Source: Aureimonas psammosilenae | GTDB taxonomy: Bacteria > Pseudomonadota > Alphaproteobacteria > Rhizobiales > Rhizobiaceae | Assembly (NCBI RefSeq): GCF_009176975.1 | Contig: NZ_WEZG01000010.1 | Span: 1 to 64,000, forward strand | DNA: 64,000 nucleotides | Reading direction: 5' to 3' | Part shown: one piece after another, positions 17,082 to 26,772 of the stretch | Layout: every line of letters starts with the position of its first letter | How positions within the stretch are numbered: position 1 is the first letter of the stretch | Translations under genes and position numbers: made by a program | Notes under the pieces: model-generated | Database searches by the model: none | What the model saw: only the letters and a program-made list of their open reading frames with translations | Told to the model about the DNA's origin: nothing

Positions 17082-19526
17082 ATGCCGCTGACATCGCTGC
17101 CGCGTCTGCCGGTTTCCGACGTGCTGCCCGACCTGAGCGAAGCCTTGGAGCGCCATGGCAGCGCGGTTCTGGTCGCCCCGCCCGGTGCCGGCAAGACGAC
17201 GCTCGCGCCGCTACATCTCCTCCATGCGCCCTTCATGGCGGATGGTCGGATCATCCTCGTGGAGCCGCGACGCCTCGCCGCGCGGGCGAGCGCCCGGCGC
17301 ATGGCCGCGATGCTGGGTGAGGAGGTCGGCGAAACGGTCGGCTGGCGCATGCGGCTCGACACCCGCATCACCAGGCGCACGCGCATCGAGGTCGTGACGG
17401 AAGGCGTCTTCACCCGCATGATCCTGTCCGACCCGGAGCTTTCCGGCGTTTCGCTGGTGGTTCTCGACGAGTTCCACGAGCGCTCGCTCGACGCGGACCT
17501 GTCCCTGGCGCTCGCCCTCGACGTGAAGGGGGCGCTGCGCGAGGATTTGCGGCTTCTCGTCATGTCGGCGACGCTGGACGGGGCGAAGGTCGCGGGGCTG
17601 CTTGGGGAGGCTCCGGTGGTGACCAGCCTCGGTCGCGCCTTTCCCGTGGTAGTCCGCTACCGCGAACGGCCGGGAACGGTGAGTGTCGAGGACGCGGCCG
17701 CCGAGGCAGTCAGGGATGCCTTGGCGAAGGAGGAGGGGAGCATTCTCGTTTTTCTTCCCGGCCAGCGCGAGATCGAGCGCGTCCATGAGCGCCTCGCGCC
17801 ATTGAGTTCCCCGGTCCTCGCCATCGCTCCCTTGTTCGGCGCGATGGAAGGGCGGGAGCAGGATCTCGCCATCCGCCCCGCCCCAACTGGCACCCGCAAG
17901 GTGGTGCTGGCCACCGCCATCGCGGAAACCTCGCTCACCATCGACGGCGTGTCGGTGGTGGTGGATTCGGGGCTTCGGCGACAAGCCGCCTTCGAGCCGG
18001 CCACCGGCCTGTCGCGGCTGGAAACGGTGCGCGTGTCGAAAGCGGGCGCCGACCAGCGCACCGGGCGCGCCGGGCGCACCGCGCCGGGCGTCGCGATCCG
18101 GCTTTGGCGCGAGGAACAGACCGCTGCGCTGGAGCCCTTCGACCGACCGGAAATCGTGAGTTCCGATCTGTCCGGTCTCGTTCTCGACTGCGCCGCCTGG
18201 GGTGTGTCGGACCCTCGCGCACTCGCCTTTCTCGATCCCCCGCCGGCGCCCGCGCTCGCCGAGTCGCGCGCGCTTCTCCTTGATCTCGGTGCGCTGGGCG
18301 GCGAGGGCCGTTTGACGCCGACCGGCGAGGCGATGCGCGCCTTGCCCCTGCCGCCGCGCTTGGCGCGCATGGTGGTGTCGGCCCCGCGCGAAGCGAAAAT
18401 GACGGCGGCCCGTTTGGCCGTGCTTCTCACCGAGCGCGGTCTCGGCGGGGTCGATGTCGATCTCGGCGAGAGGCTCCGGCGCTTTCGCGCCGAGCGGGGC
18501 GGGCGAGCCAAGGCGGCGGAGGCCCTCGCGCGGCGCATCGCGGGTGAGGGCGCCGGCTCGAACGAGGACGAGATCGGCGGCCTTCTGGCGCTCGGCTTTC
18601 CCGACCGCGTGGCGCAGGCGCGCGGCAGCCGGGGCGCATTCGTTCTCGCCAACGGCCGGGGCGGGGTCGTGGACGCGATCTCGAACCTCGCCGCCGAGAC
18701 CTTCATCGTCGCCGCCGACCTTCAAGGCGCGGCCAAGGCGGCCCGCATCACCGCCGCCGCCGCGATCTCCCGCGAAGCGATCGAAACGCTTCTGGCGGAC
18801 CGCATCGTCGAGGAAACGGTCACTGCCTTCGATGCTGAAAGAGGCGAGGTCCGCGCTCGCGCCCTTCGCCGCCTCGGACGCGCCGTTCTGGTGGAGCGGC
18901 CCGTCGCCGTGCCGACGGGAGAGGGGGCGACAGCCTTGGCCGAGGGCATCCGCGCGCGCGGGCTCGCCGCCTTGCCCTTCGGCTCCGAAGGCGAGCGCCT
19001 GCGCCGCCGTCTCGTTTTTCTGCGCCGATCGCTGGGTGACCCCTGGCCGGACGTGTCGGACGAACAGCTTCTCGAAACGCTGGAGCATTGGCTTCTGCCC
19101 TTTCTTCCCGGCGCGACGCGGATCGCCGCGATCGGGGCGGGCGCGTTGCACGAGGCGCTGATGGCGCTGGTGCCGGACGGCGAGCGACGGCGGATCGAGG
19201 CGCTCGCCCCTTCGCATTTCGAAGCGCCCACCGGCTCGCGCCTGCCGATCCGCTACGAGGAGAACCAGCCGGTCCTGAGCGTGCGCGTCCAGGAACTCTT
19301 CGGCCTGACAAGCCATCCCGCCATCGCCGGCGGGCGTCTTCCCCTGACGCTGGAACTCCTGTCCCCGGCCCATCGACCGATCCAGATCACCCGCGACCTG
19401 CCCGGCTTCTGGGCCGGCTCCTGGCGCGATGTGCGCGCCGATCTTCGCGGGCGCTACCCCAAGCATTTCTGGCCGGAGGACCCCGCCACCGCCGCCCCGA
19501 CGGCCCGCGCCAAGCCGCGATCCTGA
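17082..19526 (+). CDS. hrpB: ATP-dependent helicase HrpB
   Basis: 814 residues, full length. It is a DEAH-box helicase: VAPPGAGKTTLAPL (Walker A, about 25-38), VVLDEFHERSLDADL (DEFH box), MSATLDG (motif III), then ATAIAETSLTIDGVSVVVDSG and QRTGRAGRTAPG (motifs V and VI). The HA2 and HrpB C-terminal domains follow, the latter ending PKHFWPEDP. Its role is poorly known in bacteria; related HrpA acts on RNA and stalled ribosomes. The final 7 codons and stop fall in a 132-bp tandem duplication. Confidence 0.95.
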   Translation: MPLTSLPRLPVSDVLPDLSEALERHGSAVLVAPPGAGKTTLAPLHLLHAPFMADGRIILVEPRRLAARASARRMAAMLGEEVGETVGWRMRLDTRITRRTRIEVVTEGVFTRMILSDPELSGVSLVVLDEFHERSLDADLSLALALDVKGALREDLRLLVMSATLDGAKVAGLLGEAPVVTSLGRAFPVVVRYRERPGTVSVEDAAAEAVRDALAKEEGSILVFLPGQREIERVHERLAPLSSPVLAIAPLFGAMEGREQDLAIRPAPTGTRKVVLATAIAETSLTIDGVSVVVDSGLRRQAAFEPATGLSRLETVRVSKAGADQRTGRAGRTAPGVAIRLWREEQTAALEPFDRPEIVSSDLSGLVLDCAAWGVSDPRALAFLDPPPAPALAESRALLLDLGALGGEGRLTPTGEAMRALPLPPRLARMVVSAPREAKMTAARLAVLLTERGLGGVDVDLGERLRRFRAERGGRAKAAEALARRIAGEGAGSNEDEIGGLLALGFPDRVAQARGSRGAFVLANGRGGVVDAISNLAAETFIVAADLQGAAKAARITAAAAISREAIETLLADRIVEETVTAFDAERGEVRARALRRLGRAVLVERPVAVPTGEGATALAEGIRARGLAALPFGSEGERLRRRLVFLRRSLGDPWPDVSDEQLLETLEHWLLPFLPGATRIAAIGAGALHEALMALVPDGERRRIEALAPSHFEAPTGSRLPIRYEENQPVLSVRVQELFGLTSHPAIAGGRLPLTLELLSPAHRPIQITRDLPGFWAGSWRDVRADLRGRYPKHFWPEDPATAAPTARAKPRS

Positions 19527-19767
19527 ACGGCTCCGCTTGTCGAACGGGGGCAAGAGAGGCTCGGGTCGCTAGCTCCATGCCGCAGGGAAGGCAGGCTTTG
19601 CGCAGCGCGTTTTCGACCGCCCGAACGTCTCGTGACCCGCGCCAAGCCGCGATCCTGAACGGCTCCGCTTGTCGAACGGGGGCAAGAGAGGCTCGGGTCG
19701 CTGGCTCCATGCCGCAGGGAAGGCAGGCTTTGCGCAGCGCGTTTTCGACCGCCCGAACGTCTCGTGA
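19504..19767. repeat. 132-bp tandem duplication spanning the hrpB stop codon
   Basis: 19504-19635 and 19636-19767 are identical apart from about one base seen (gctagc versus gctggc around 19571/19703). The unit begins in the last codons of hrpB (CCCGCGCCAAGCCGC) and ends with CTCGTGA. The first copy holds the real stop; the second is downstream non-coding sequence. Recent replication slippage or unequal exchange is likely, given the near identity. Confidence 0.95.
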
Positions 19768-19909
19768 CCCGCCCGTCCTTTTCGGCAGCAAATGCCACGT
19801 GCATGGTAACCATTCTGCCCCAAAGGAATGCTGACGGCCCCTCGGACATTGCATGTCGCCGGTCGCGTGGTATGGAAGAAATCGTTCTTGAAAATTCGAG
19901 ACCGGACAG

Positions 19910-20968
19910 ATGGTCGCTAAAAATAATTCTGAGCTCGTTGGCATTCAGATGCTGCGAGGGGTTGCGGCTTTACTGGTTGTTGTCCATCACACGCTGGAAA
20001 TTTCCAACGGAAGCACGGGAAGCTTCAGTCCGGATTGGTTTACGCTGAGCGGGGCTGCCGGCGTCGACATCTTCTTCGTCATCAGCGGTTTCATCATGGT
20101 CTACAGCGCGTTTCGTCCCCGGCGAGACCCCATGAGACCTGTCGATTTCATGAAGCGCCGATTGATCCGTATCTATCCGTTCTACTGGCTTTGCCTTTTG
20201 GCGATGATGAGCCTGCATCTCGTCGGCTTCATGCGGAATCATCCTCTGACCCCCGGCAATGTCATCCATTCCTTTCTTCTTCTGCCGGGAGAAGACCTGA
20301 TCATCGACGTCGCCTGGACGCTTCGCTACGAAGTCTTCTTCTATGTCGTCTTCGCGGTCGCTCTCCTGTCGGCGTCCAAGTTGCGGACCGTTCTGATCAC
20401 CATCTTGGCGCTGGCGGCGATCATGCTGGTATCGCCGTTGCTTTCGTCCGGGGAAATCTCGTCCTTCTTCTCCAGCCCGATCCTGATCGAGTTCTGTCTC
20501 GGGGCGGTTCTGGCGCTGGTGCCGGCCCAGATGCTTCGGCCGTGGACTGCGGTGTTTCTTTGCGCCGGCATGGCTGGAATCCTCGCGTCCTCGCTCATGA
20601 TCCCTGCGGCGTCCACGAACGGTCTGGAGGGATGGGCAAGGGTTCTGGGCTGGGGTGTCCCCGCCGCCTGCATCGTGGCCTCTTCCGTGAACTGGATTCG
20701 GGGAAGCTCCTGGCTCGGACAGGCCTTGGAGCATCTCGGCGACGCGTCCTATTCGCTTTATCTAACGCACGTCTTCGGCATGATCGCCTATGGTTTCCTG
20801 ATCAAGGCCACGGCAATCGGCGACTGGCCGCAGGTCTACATGGTTCCGCTCGTGACGCTCGGTTGCTGCGCGGTCGGCATGGTCGCGCATGTCGTGGCCG
20901 AAAAGCCGCTCACGCAATTCATGAACCGGAGAAGGGCGACCGCGCCCTCGGCTGCTGTCGCGACCTGA
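19910..20968 (+). CDS. Acyltransferase 3 family membrane protein
   Basis: 352 residues with about ten hydrophobic helices. The family start is clear: LVGIQMLRGVAALLVVVHHTLE (residues about 8-29, with the catalytic-type His in VVHH), then VDIFFVISGFIMVYS and RRLIRIYPFYWL. These enzymes O-acylate exopolysaccharide, LPS or other extracytoplasmic sugars. The C-terminus ends with a short Arg-rich tail. It is a single gene, with no polysaccharide genes beside it, so the substrate is unknown. Confidence 0.9.
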   Translation: MVAKNNSELVGIQMLRGVAALLVVVHHTLEISNGSTGSFSPDWFTLSGAAGVDIFFVISGFIMVYSAFRPRRDPMRPVDFMKRRLIRIYPFYWLCLLAMMSLHLVGFMRNHPLTPGNVIHSFLLLPGEDLIIDVAWTLRYEVFFYVVFAVALLSASKLRTVLITILALAAIMLVSPLLSSGEISSFFSSPILIEFCLGAVLALVPAQMLRPWTAVFLCAGMAGILASSLMIPAASTNGLEGWARVLGWGVPAACIVASSVNWIRGSSWLGQALEHLGDASYSLYLTHVFGMIAYGFLIKATAIGDWPQVYMVPLVTLGCCAVGMVAHVVAEKPLTQFMNRRRATAPSAAVAT

Positions 20969-21142
20969 TCCGCTTCCGTTGAGGGAACCGCTGAGCGGTC
21001 GCGGGACCGGTTGAACGGGCGAATGGCGTCGCCATCGGAACAGCCATTGCCTGCGACCGCTCGACACGCGGCGCAACGGCGGCTGTGCGGAAGGGGTCCC
21101 GCGCTCTACAACCCTTTGGTATCACGGGTTTAGAGTCATCAT

Positions 21143-22489
21143 ATGGACCAGATCGCCGACGGCCGCTTTGCGGTTCGCCCTTCGGCCTTCGCCACCGGTG
21201 TCAGCGAAAGCCAGCGGTTGCGGCTGGCGACGCTGACGCGACTGCGCTGGCTGTCGGTCGCGGGGCAGACGGCGGCCTGCGTCTTTGTCGCCTGGGGCCT
21301 TTGGTGGCCCTATCCGGTGGCCTTCTGCCTTGCGCTGATCGCGCTTTCCATCGTCCTCAACATCGGGCTCGATCTCGCCATCCCGAAAAGCCGGCGCTTG
21401 TCGGCCTCGGCGGCGGCGGCGGTTCTGTCCTTCGACATCCTGCAGCCGAGCCTGCTCCTGTTCTTGACGGGCGGGCTGCACAATCCCTTCGCGGCCTTTC
21501 TGGTCGTGCCCGTGATCATCGCCTCGGCCACCCAGCCGCCGCTGACCACCGTGGCGCTCGGCACTCTCGCCGTTGTTTCCGTCACGATCCTGACCTTCTG
21601 GCATCTGCCGCTGCCCTGGCCGGACGGAACCCTCCTCGTGCTGCCGCCGCCCTATGTTGGGGGATTGTGGTTCGCGATCATGACGGTTCTCGTGTTTTCG
21701 GCCATCTACATCTACCGCGTCGCCGCTGAAGGCCGGGCGCTCGCCGATGCGCTGGCGGCGACCGAGCTGGTCCTTCAGCGCGAGCAGCATCTGAACGCTC
21801 TCGATGGACTGGCGGCGGCCGCCGCGCACGAACTCGGCTCGCCGCTCGCCACCATCTCGCTCGTCGCCAAGGAAATGGGCCGCACCGTGCCCGCCGACGA
21901 TCCGCAGCGCGAGGATGTGGACCTCCTGATCCAGCAGACCGAGCGCTGTCGCGATATTCTCGGGCGGCTGAGCTCCCTGTCCTCCTCGTCCGAGGAGCAC
22001 ATGGCGCGTCTGCCGTTCCTGGCGCTCATCGAGGAAGTCGTGGCGCCCCATCGCGATTTCGGCATCCTTGTGGATGTCGAGGTGGAGACCGGACGGGGAG
22101 CGGAACCGGTGGTCGGCCGCAATGCCGGCGTTCTCTACGGGCTCGGCAACCTCGTGGAGAATGCCGTGGATTTCGCGACGAACCGAGTCGTCGTGCGCGT
22201 CGGCTGGAGCGACAAGGAACTTCACGTGACCGTCAACGACGACGGCCCCGGCTTTTCGCAGGATGCCCTCGCGCGGGTGGGCGATCCCTACATGACCTAT
22301 CGCCGGCAGGAGCGGAACGGCGGGGGTGGTCTCGGCCTCGGCCTGTTCATCGCCAAGACGCTGTTGGAGCGCTCGGGTGGGCATTTCTCCTGCGCCAATC
22401 AGGACGGCCCGCAAACCGGCGCGACCGTTGCGGTTTCCTGGCCGGTCGGCGCCCTTGCGGCCCCCCAACCGAGCCTTGCGACACTATAG
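21143..22489 (+). CDS. regB: Redox-sensing histidine kinase RegB/ActS/PrrB
   Basis: 448 residues. It has about six N-terminal transmembrane helices with the RegB quinone-site signature GGLHNPF (110-116). The H-box AAAAHELGSPLATIS has phospho-His at about 229. A conserved redox Cys (about 269) lies in LIQQTERCRDIL. The ATP-binding part has NLVENAVDFA, NDDGPGF and GGGGLGLGLFIAKTLL. RegB senses the ubiquinone pool and a Cys disulfide and phosphorylates RegA to control energy metabolism genes. It is followed at about 185 bases by its response regulator. The family is variously named regB, actS or prrB. Confidence 0.95.
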   Translation: MDQIADGRFAVRPSAFATGVSESQRLRLATLTRLRWLSVAGQTAACVFVAWGLWWPYPVAFCLALIALSIVLNIGLDLAIPKSRRLSASAAAAVLSFDILQPSLLLFLTGGLHNPFAAFLVVPVIIASATQPPLTTVALGTLAVVSVTILTFWHLPLPWPDGTLLVLPPPYVGGLWFAIMTVLVFSAIYIYRVAAEGRALADALAATELVLQREQHLNALDGLAAAAAHELGSPLATISLVAKEMGRTVPADDPQREDVDLLIQQTERCRDILGRLSSLSSSSEEHMARLPFLALIEEVVAPHRDFGILVDVEVETGRGAEPVVGRNAGVLYGLGNLVENAVDFATNRVVVRVGWSDKELHVTVNDDGPGFSQDALARVGDPYMTYRRQERNGGGGLGLGLFIAKTLLERSGGHFSCANQDGPQTGATVAVSWPVGALAAPQPSLATL

Positions 22490-22674
22490 CCGTAGCCAGC
22501 CATGCAAACATGGGTTCGCGGTTGAAAATCCGTTTCGGCGTCGCCACTTAACGAGCACTCGCCCATCAAAGCCGACATGCCGCAGACCGCAATCGCCGCG
22601 GTCCGGGAACGGACATACTGGACAACCGGTTGATCCGAACCAACTCCGCAGTCGGCGCAACGGAAAGCGTGCTC

Positions 22675-23250
22675 ATGCTGATCGAACATGACGTTTCGAC
22701 CCCGTCCCGGACGCAGCTTCCGGCGGGCGACAGGACTCTTCTTCTTGTCGACGACGACAAGCCCTTTCTTCAACGTCTCGGCCGCGCGCTCGAACAGCGC
22801 GGCTTCGATGTCGCCACGGCCGACAGCGTGGCGGAGGGCGTTTCGGCCATTCGTGCCAAGCCCCCGGCCTATGCGGTGGTGGACATGCGTTTGGGAGACG
22901 GCAACGGTCTCGATGTCATCGAGGCACTCCGCCGCTCGCGCGCCGATGCCCGCGCCATCGTTCTGACCGGCTACGGCAACATCGCGACGGCGGTGACCGC
23001 CGTGAAGCTCGGTGCGATCGACTATCTCGCCAAGCCGGCCGATGTGGAGGAGGTGATCGGCGCCCTGCTGCACGAACCCGGCGACCGGGCGGTGCCGCCG
23101 GAAAACCCGATGTCGGCGGACAGGGTGCGCTGGGAGCATATCCAGCGGGTCTACGAGCTTTGCGAGCGCAACGTCTCGGAAACCGCGCGCCGCCTGTCCA
23201 TGCATCGCCGCACTCTTCAGCGCATCCTCGCCAAGCGGGCGCCGCGCTGA
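22675..23250 (+). CDS. regA: Response regulator RegA/ActR/PrrA
   Basis: 191 residues from ATG 22675. Receiver domain TLLLVDDDKPFLQRLGRALE, phospho-Asp at about 70 (AVVDMRLGDGNGLDVI), then TGYGNIATAVTAVKLGAIDYLAKPA. After a short Pro-rich linker comes a Fis-type HTH at the C-terminus (NVSETARRLSMHRRTLQRILAKRAPR), the highly conserved RegA DNA-binding helix. An in-frame TTG at 22630 is a possible earlier start. It is the cognate partner of the kinase just upstream. Confidence 0.95.
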   Translation: MLIEHDVSTPSRTQLPAGDRTLLLVDDDKPFLQRLGRALEQRGFDVATADSVAEGVSAIRAKPPAYAVVDMRLGDGNGLDVIEALRRSRADARAIVLTGYGNIATAVTAVKLGAIDYLAKPADVEEVIGALLHEPGDRAVPPENPMSADRVRWEHIQRVYELCERNVSETARRLSMHRRTLQRILAKRAPR

Positions 23251-23346
23251 GGAACAAGCATATTTCCGTCCCCGGTTGCCGTTCGATCCAACGAACGGCT
23301 GCTCGGGCGGATTGACGACGCCCGACGGGACACGCATTGACGAGGG

Positions 23347-24054
23347 ATGGACTCGCACGCCCCTTGCCGTCTGGCGATCTTCGATTTCGACGGCACTCTC
23401 GCCGACTCGGTCCCATGGTTCATCGGCATTCTCGACGCGGTGGCGCTTCGCCACGGTTTTCGAAAGGTGGACGAGGAGCTAGCCCTGCGGCTCCGGACCA
23501 TGGAAACCACCGCGATCCTCAAGGAACTCGGCATCCCGCTTTGGAAGGTGCCCGCCATCGCGCGTGATCTGCGCAACCGCAAGCTCGAAGCGGTGCCGCC
23601 CGTGCCGCTCTTCGATGGGGTGCGCGAGATGCTCGAGGCGCTGCGCCTGCGCGGCATCGCCATCGCCATCGTGTCATCCGACTCCGAAGGCAGCGTTCGC
23701 CGCACGCTCGGGCCGGAGATCGCCGCGCTCGTGTCGCGCTACAATTGCTCCGCCTCGATTTTCGGCAAGGCTGCCAAGCTTCGGCAGGTGTTGTCGCAGG
23801 CGCGCATCCCCGGCGCGGCAGCGATCTATATCGGCGACGAGACGCGCGACGCCGAAGCGGCCGACAAGGCCGGTCTCGGCTTTGGCGCGGTGACCTGGGG
23901 CTACTCGACGCGCGCCGCGCTTCTCGCCCATCGCCCCAATCTCGTGTTCGACCGCATTGCCGATATCGCGGCGGGTCTTGCCGGCGCGGCCCGCATCGAG
24001 CCCGCGCCGCGCATTCTCGCACCCGTTCTAGCCGCCGAAGAAGTCGTTAAATAG
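23347..24054 (+). CDS. HAD family hydrolase
   Basis: 235 residues. Motif I LAIFDFDGTLADSVPW (residues about 9-24; nucleophile Asp in DFDGT), motif II AIVSSDS, Lys motif in FGKAAKLRQVL, motif IV YIGDETRDAEAADKAGL. It is similar in layout to phosphoglycolate-phosphatase-like enzymes; the substrate cannot be assigned. Its last 27 bases overlap the 3' end of the convergent penicillin-binding protein gene. Confidence 0.9.
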   Translation: MDSHAPCRLAIFDFDGTLADSVPWFIGILDAVALRHGFRKVDEELALRLRTMETTAILKELGIPLWKVPAIARDLRNRKLEAVPPVPLFDGVREMLEALRLRGIAIAIVSSDSEGSVRRTLGPEIAALVSRYNCSASIFGKAAKLRQVLSQARIPGAAAIYIGDETRDAEAADKAGLGFGAVTWGYSTRAALLAHRPNLVFDRIADIAAGLAGAARIEPAPRILAPVLAAEEVVK

Positions 24055-26592
24055 CGAGCGGTCGAGCGGGCGCACCCGTTCCACCGGGCCTTCCAGAACA
24101 GCGTCGGGGGGAAGCTGGTCGCGACGAACGAGACGCGAGGGCCCGCGTTCGGGCGCGATTTCCCGCGGCGGAAGCGGATAGCCATCGTCGCGCGGCAGAT
24201 CGCGGCTGTCGCCATAGGGGTCGCTGTCCGGCGGCAGGGGCGCGACGCCGTAGATCTCCTCGTCATCAGGCGGGATCTCGCGATAATCCCGTTCTTCCGG
24301 CGGCAGGTAGCCGTCGTCGCGGCGAATGACGCGGCGCGTTTCGGGCGGTAGCTCGCGGCGGGCGATGGCCCCGACGGCGCCGTCCTGCGATTCCGGCTGA
24401 CCATTGCCTTGCGGCGGGATCTCGCCCGGCGGCGCGATCGCCCCGTTCCCGGCCCCCGGAAGACCGCCCCCGATTTCGGTATCGAGTCCGTCCATGCCGT
24501 TGGAGGCGGTGAGCGGCGCGCCGTGGTCGCCGCCGATCGTGTAATCGCCCGGCAGCGGCATCGGCGGCAGCCCTTCGTGCGCCGCCGTCATGAACTGGTG
24601 CCACGCGACCGCCGGCAGCGAGCCGCCTGTCACCTTCTTCATCAGCGCGCCGTTGTCGTTGCCGAGCCAGACGCCCGTCGTGAGATTGGCCGTGTAGCCG
24701 ACGAACCAAGCGTCCTTGAAATCCTGCGTGGTGCCGGACTTGCCCGCGACCTGCCAATCCTTCAGGGCAGCCTTGCGACCCGTTCCTTTCTGGACGACGC
24801 CGGTCAGCATGGCGTTCATCATGCCGACGATCTCGGGCTTCACGATCACCGGCGGAACGCCCGCCGGGCGCTCGTAGAGCACCTTGCCCGACGCCGTGTC
24901 CGTCACGCGGTTGATGAGGTGCGGGCTCGCCTGATAGCCGCCATTGGCGAAGGGCGCGAAGGCTCCGGTCAGCTCCGTCAGCGTCACTTCGGACGTGCCG
25001 AGCGCGATGGAGGCGTTGTCGACGAGCGGCGTTTTCACGCCCATGCGGGTCGCCGTTTCGATCACGGCCTTCGTGCCAACGGCTTCCGTCAGCTTGGCGG
25101 CGATCGTGTTGAGCGAATGGGCGAGCGCGTCGGCGAGCGTCACCGGACCGCGATAGCGCTGGTCGTAGTTCTGCGGCGACCAGTTGCCGATCTTGGTGGG
25201 CGCGTCGTCGATCACCGTTTCCGGCCGCCAGCCGGCTTCCAGCGCCGTCTCGTAGACGAAGGGCTTGAAGGCCGAGCCCGGCTGGCGCTTGGCGTCCACG
25301 GCGCGGTTGAACTGCGAATCGGCGTAGTTGCGGCCGCCCACCAGCGCGCGAATCGCACCGGTGCCGTCGATGGCGACGAGCGCGCCTTGGCTGACATTCT
25401 GCTTGGCCCCGTCGATCGTGTCGCGGATCGCCTTTTCGGCGTCGCGCTCGAGGCCGAGATCGATGGTAGTTTCCACCACGACGTCGCCCTTCACCTCGCC
25501 GACCAGCGCCGGCAGGTCGCGCATCACGAGATCGGCCGCATAGTTCTCCGCACCGTTCCAGTAGCTCTTGGCCTTGATGGGCTTGGCGTCGCGCGCCGCC
25601 TCGAACTCGGCCTGGCTGATGACGTTCTCCTCGCGCATCGCCTGCAAAACGACATCGGCGCGGTCCTTGGCGGCCTGCGGGTCGTTGGCGGGCGACAAAC
25701 GCGAAGGTGCCTTCAGAAGGCCGGCCAGAAGCGCGGCTTCGCTCAACGTCACGTCCTTGGCGGATTTGCGGAAATAGCGCTGCGAGGCGGCTTCCACGCC
25801 CGTCGCGCCGGAGCCGAAATAAACGCGGTTGAGGTACATCTCCAGGATCTGATCCTTGGAGAACTGGCTTTCGAGCCAAAGCGACAGGATCGCTTCCTGG
25901 CCCTTGCGCTTGAAGCTCTGTTCCGGCGTCAGGAAGATGTTCTTGGCGAGCTGCTGCGTCAGCGTCGAGCCGCCCTGGACGGTCGTGCCGGCGGCCAGAT
26001 TCTCCGATAAGGCGCGCAGGATGCCGAGCGGATCGACGCCGTAATGGTCGTAGAAGCGGCGGTCCTCGATGGCGATCACCGCTTTGGGGATGAACGGGCT
26101 CATCTCGGCAAGGGACAGGGATTCGCCGCCCGTCGTGCCGCGATTGGCGAAGGGCTCGCCGGAAACGGAAACCACCTTGACGTTGGGCGGGCGGGCCGGA
26201 ACCCGCCAAGCTTCGGTCGGGAGGCTCGCGGCGAAATAGATCACGAGGCCGACGGCGGCGATCGATCCCCAGAAGGTGGCGAAAAGGCCGAGCCGGAAGA
26301 CATGGCCAAGGAAGCTGCGCCTTTTGCGGCGCGGACGTTCGGTCCCGCCGTTGTCGCCACCACCGCCGCCGCCGAAAAAGCGGCGTCGCCCTTCGGCCTT
26401 ACGACCCCGGTCGCCGCCGTCCTCGCGCGCCATGGCGGGGTCTTGCGCGGCGCGGGGCTCGCGCCGGCGCGGGGAGGGCTTGTCGGATGCCCCGAAAACG
26501 GTCCGGTCGTCGGGAGACACGCGAATCTGGTCGGGCCGATCCTCGTCGCCGAAGCTCGGTTCCACGCGCTCGCCCTTGCGACGTCCGGCCAT
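24028..26592 (-). CDS. Penicillin-binding protein 1A (bifunctional transglycosylase/transpeptidase)
   Basis: 854 residues from ATG 26592 (GGAAGGGG upstream). A basic cytoplasmic tail and one transmembrane helix (LGLFATFWGSIAAVGLVIYF) precede the GT51 domain (AVIAIEDRRFYDHYGVDPLG with catalytic Glu; QGGSTLTQQLAKNIFL). The transpeptidase domain has PGSAFKPF (SxxK), SLNTIAAK (SxN) and KSGTTQDFKDAWFVGYT (KSG). A 150-residue Pro/Asp/Arg-rich C-terminal tail follows. It polymerises and cross-links peptidoglycan in the periplasm. The frame runs on upstream to 26706, but without family similarity. Confidence 0.95.
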   Translation of the reverse strand: MAGRRKGERVEPSFGDEDRPDQIRVSPDDRTVFGASDKPSPRRREPRAAQDPAMAREDGGDRGRKAEGRRRFFGGGGGGDNGGTERPRRKRRSFLGHVFRLGLFATFWGSIAAVGLVIYFAASLPTEAWRVPARPPNVKVVSVSGEPFANRGTTGGESLSLAEMSPFIPKAVIAIEDRRFYDHYGVDPLGILRALSENLAAGTTVQGGSTLTQQLAKNIFLTPEQSFKRKGQEAILSLWLESQFSKDQILEMYLNRVYFGSGATGVEAASQRYFRKSAKDVTLSEAALLAGLLKAPSRLSPANDPQAAKDRADVVLQAMREENVISQAEFEAARDAKPIKAKSYWNGAENYAADLVMRDLPALVGEVKGDVVVETTIDLGLERDAEKAIRDTIDGAKQNVSQGALVAIDGTGAIRALVGGRNYADSQFNRAVDAKRQPGSAFKPFVYETALEAGWRPETVIDDAPTKIGNWSPQNYDQRYRGPVTLADALAHSLNTIAAKLTEAVGTKAVIETATRMGVKTPLVDNASIALGTSEVTLTELTGAFAPFANGGYQASPHLINRVTDTASGKVLYERPAGVPPVIVKPEIVGMMNAMLTGVVQKGTGRKAALKDWQVAGKSGTTQDFKDAWFVGYTANLTTGVWLGNDNGALMKKVTGGSLPAVAWHQFMTAAHEGLPPMPLPGDYTIGGDHGAPLTASNGMDGLDTEIGGGLPGAGNGAIAPPGEIPPQGNGQPESQDGAVGAIARRELPPETRRVIRRDDGYLPPEERDYREIPPDDEEIYGVAPLPPDSDPYGDSRDLPRDDGYPLPPREIAPERGPSRLVRRDQLPPDAVLEGPVERVRPLDRSLFNDFFGG

Positions 26593-26772
26593 TGGTCCCC
26601 TTCCGGCATATGCGGGAAGCCCAACGGCGCCCGACCTGATCCAGCTTCGAATTCCAAGCCCGCGCGCAGCCCCCATCGGCGCGCGGAACGCTTCGGTCGG
26701 ATGCAAGCTAAATGCGGCGAATTAACGGGGTCTTAACGCTTGGGGCCGCGGAGCGCCCTTCCGTCGGCAAGT

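Noticed and set aside
17211-19553. 780-codon open frame antisense to hrpB
   Set aside because: Shadow of HrpB; no domain or plausible start site.
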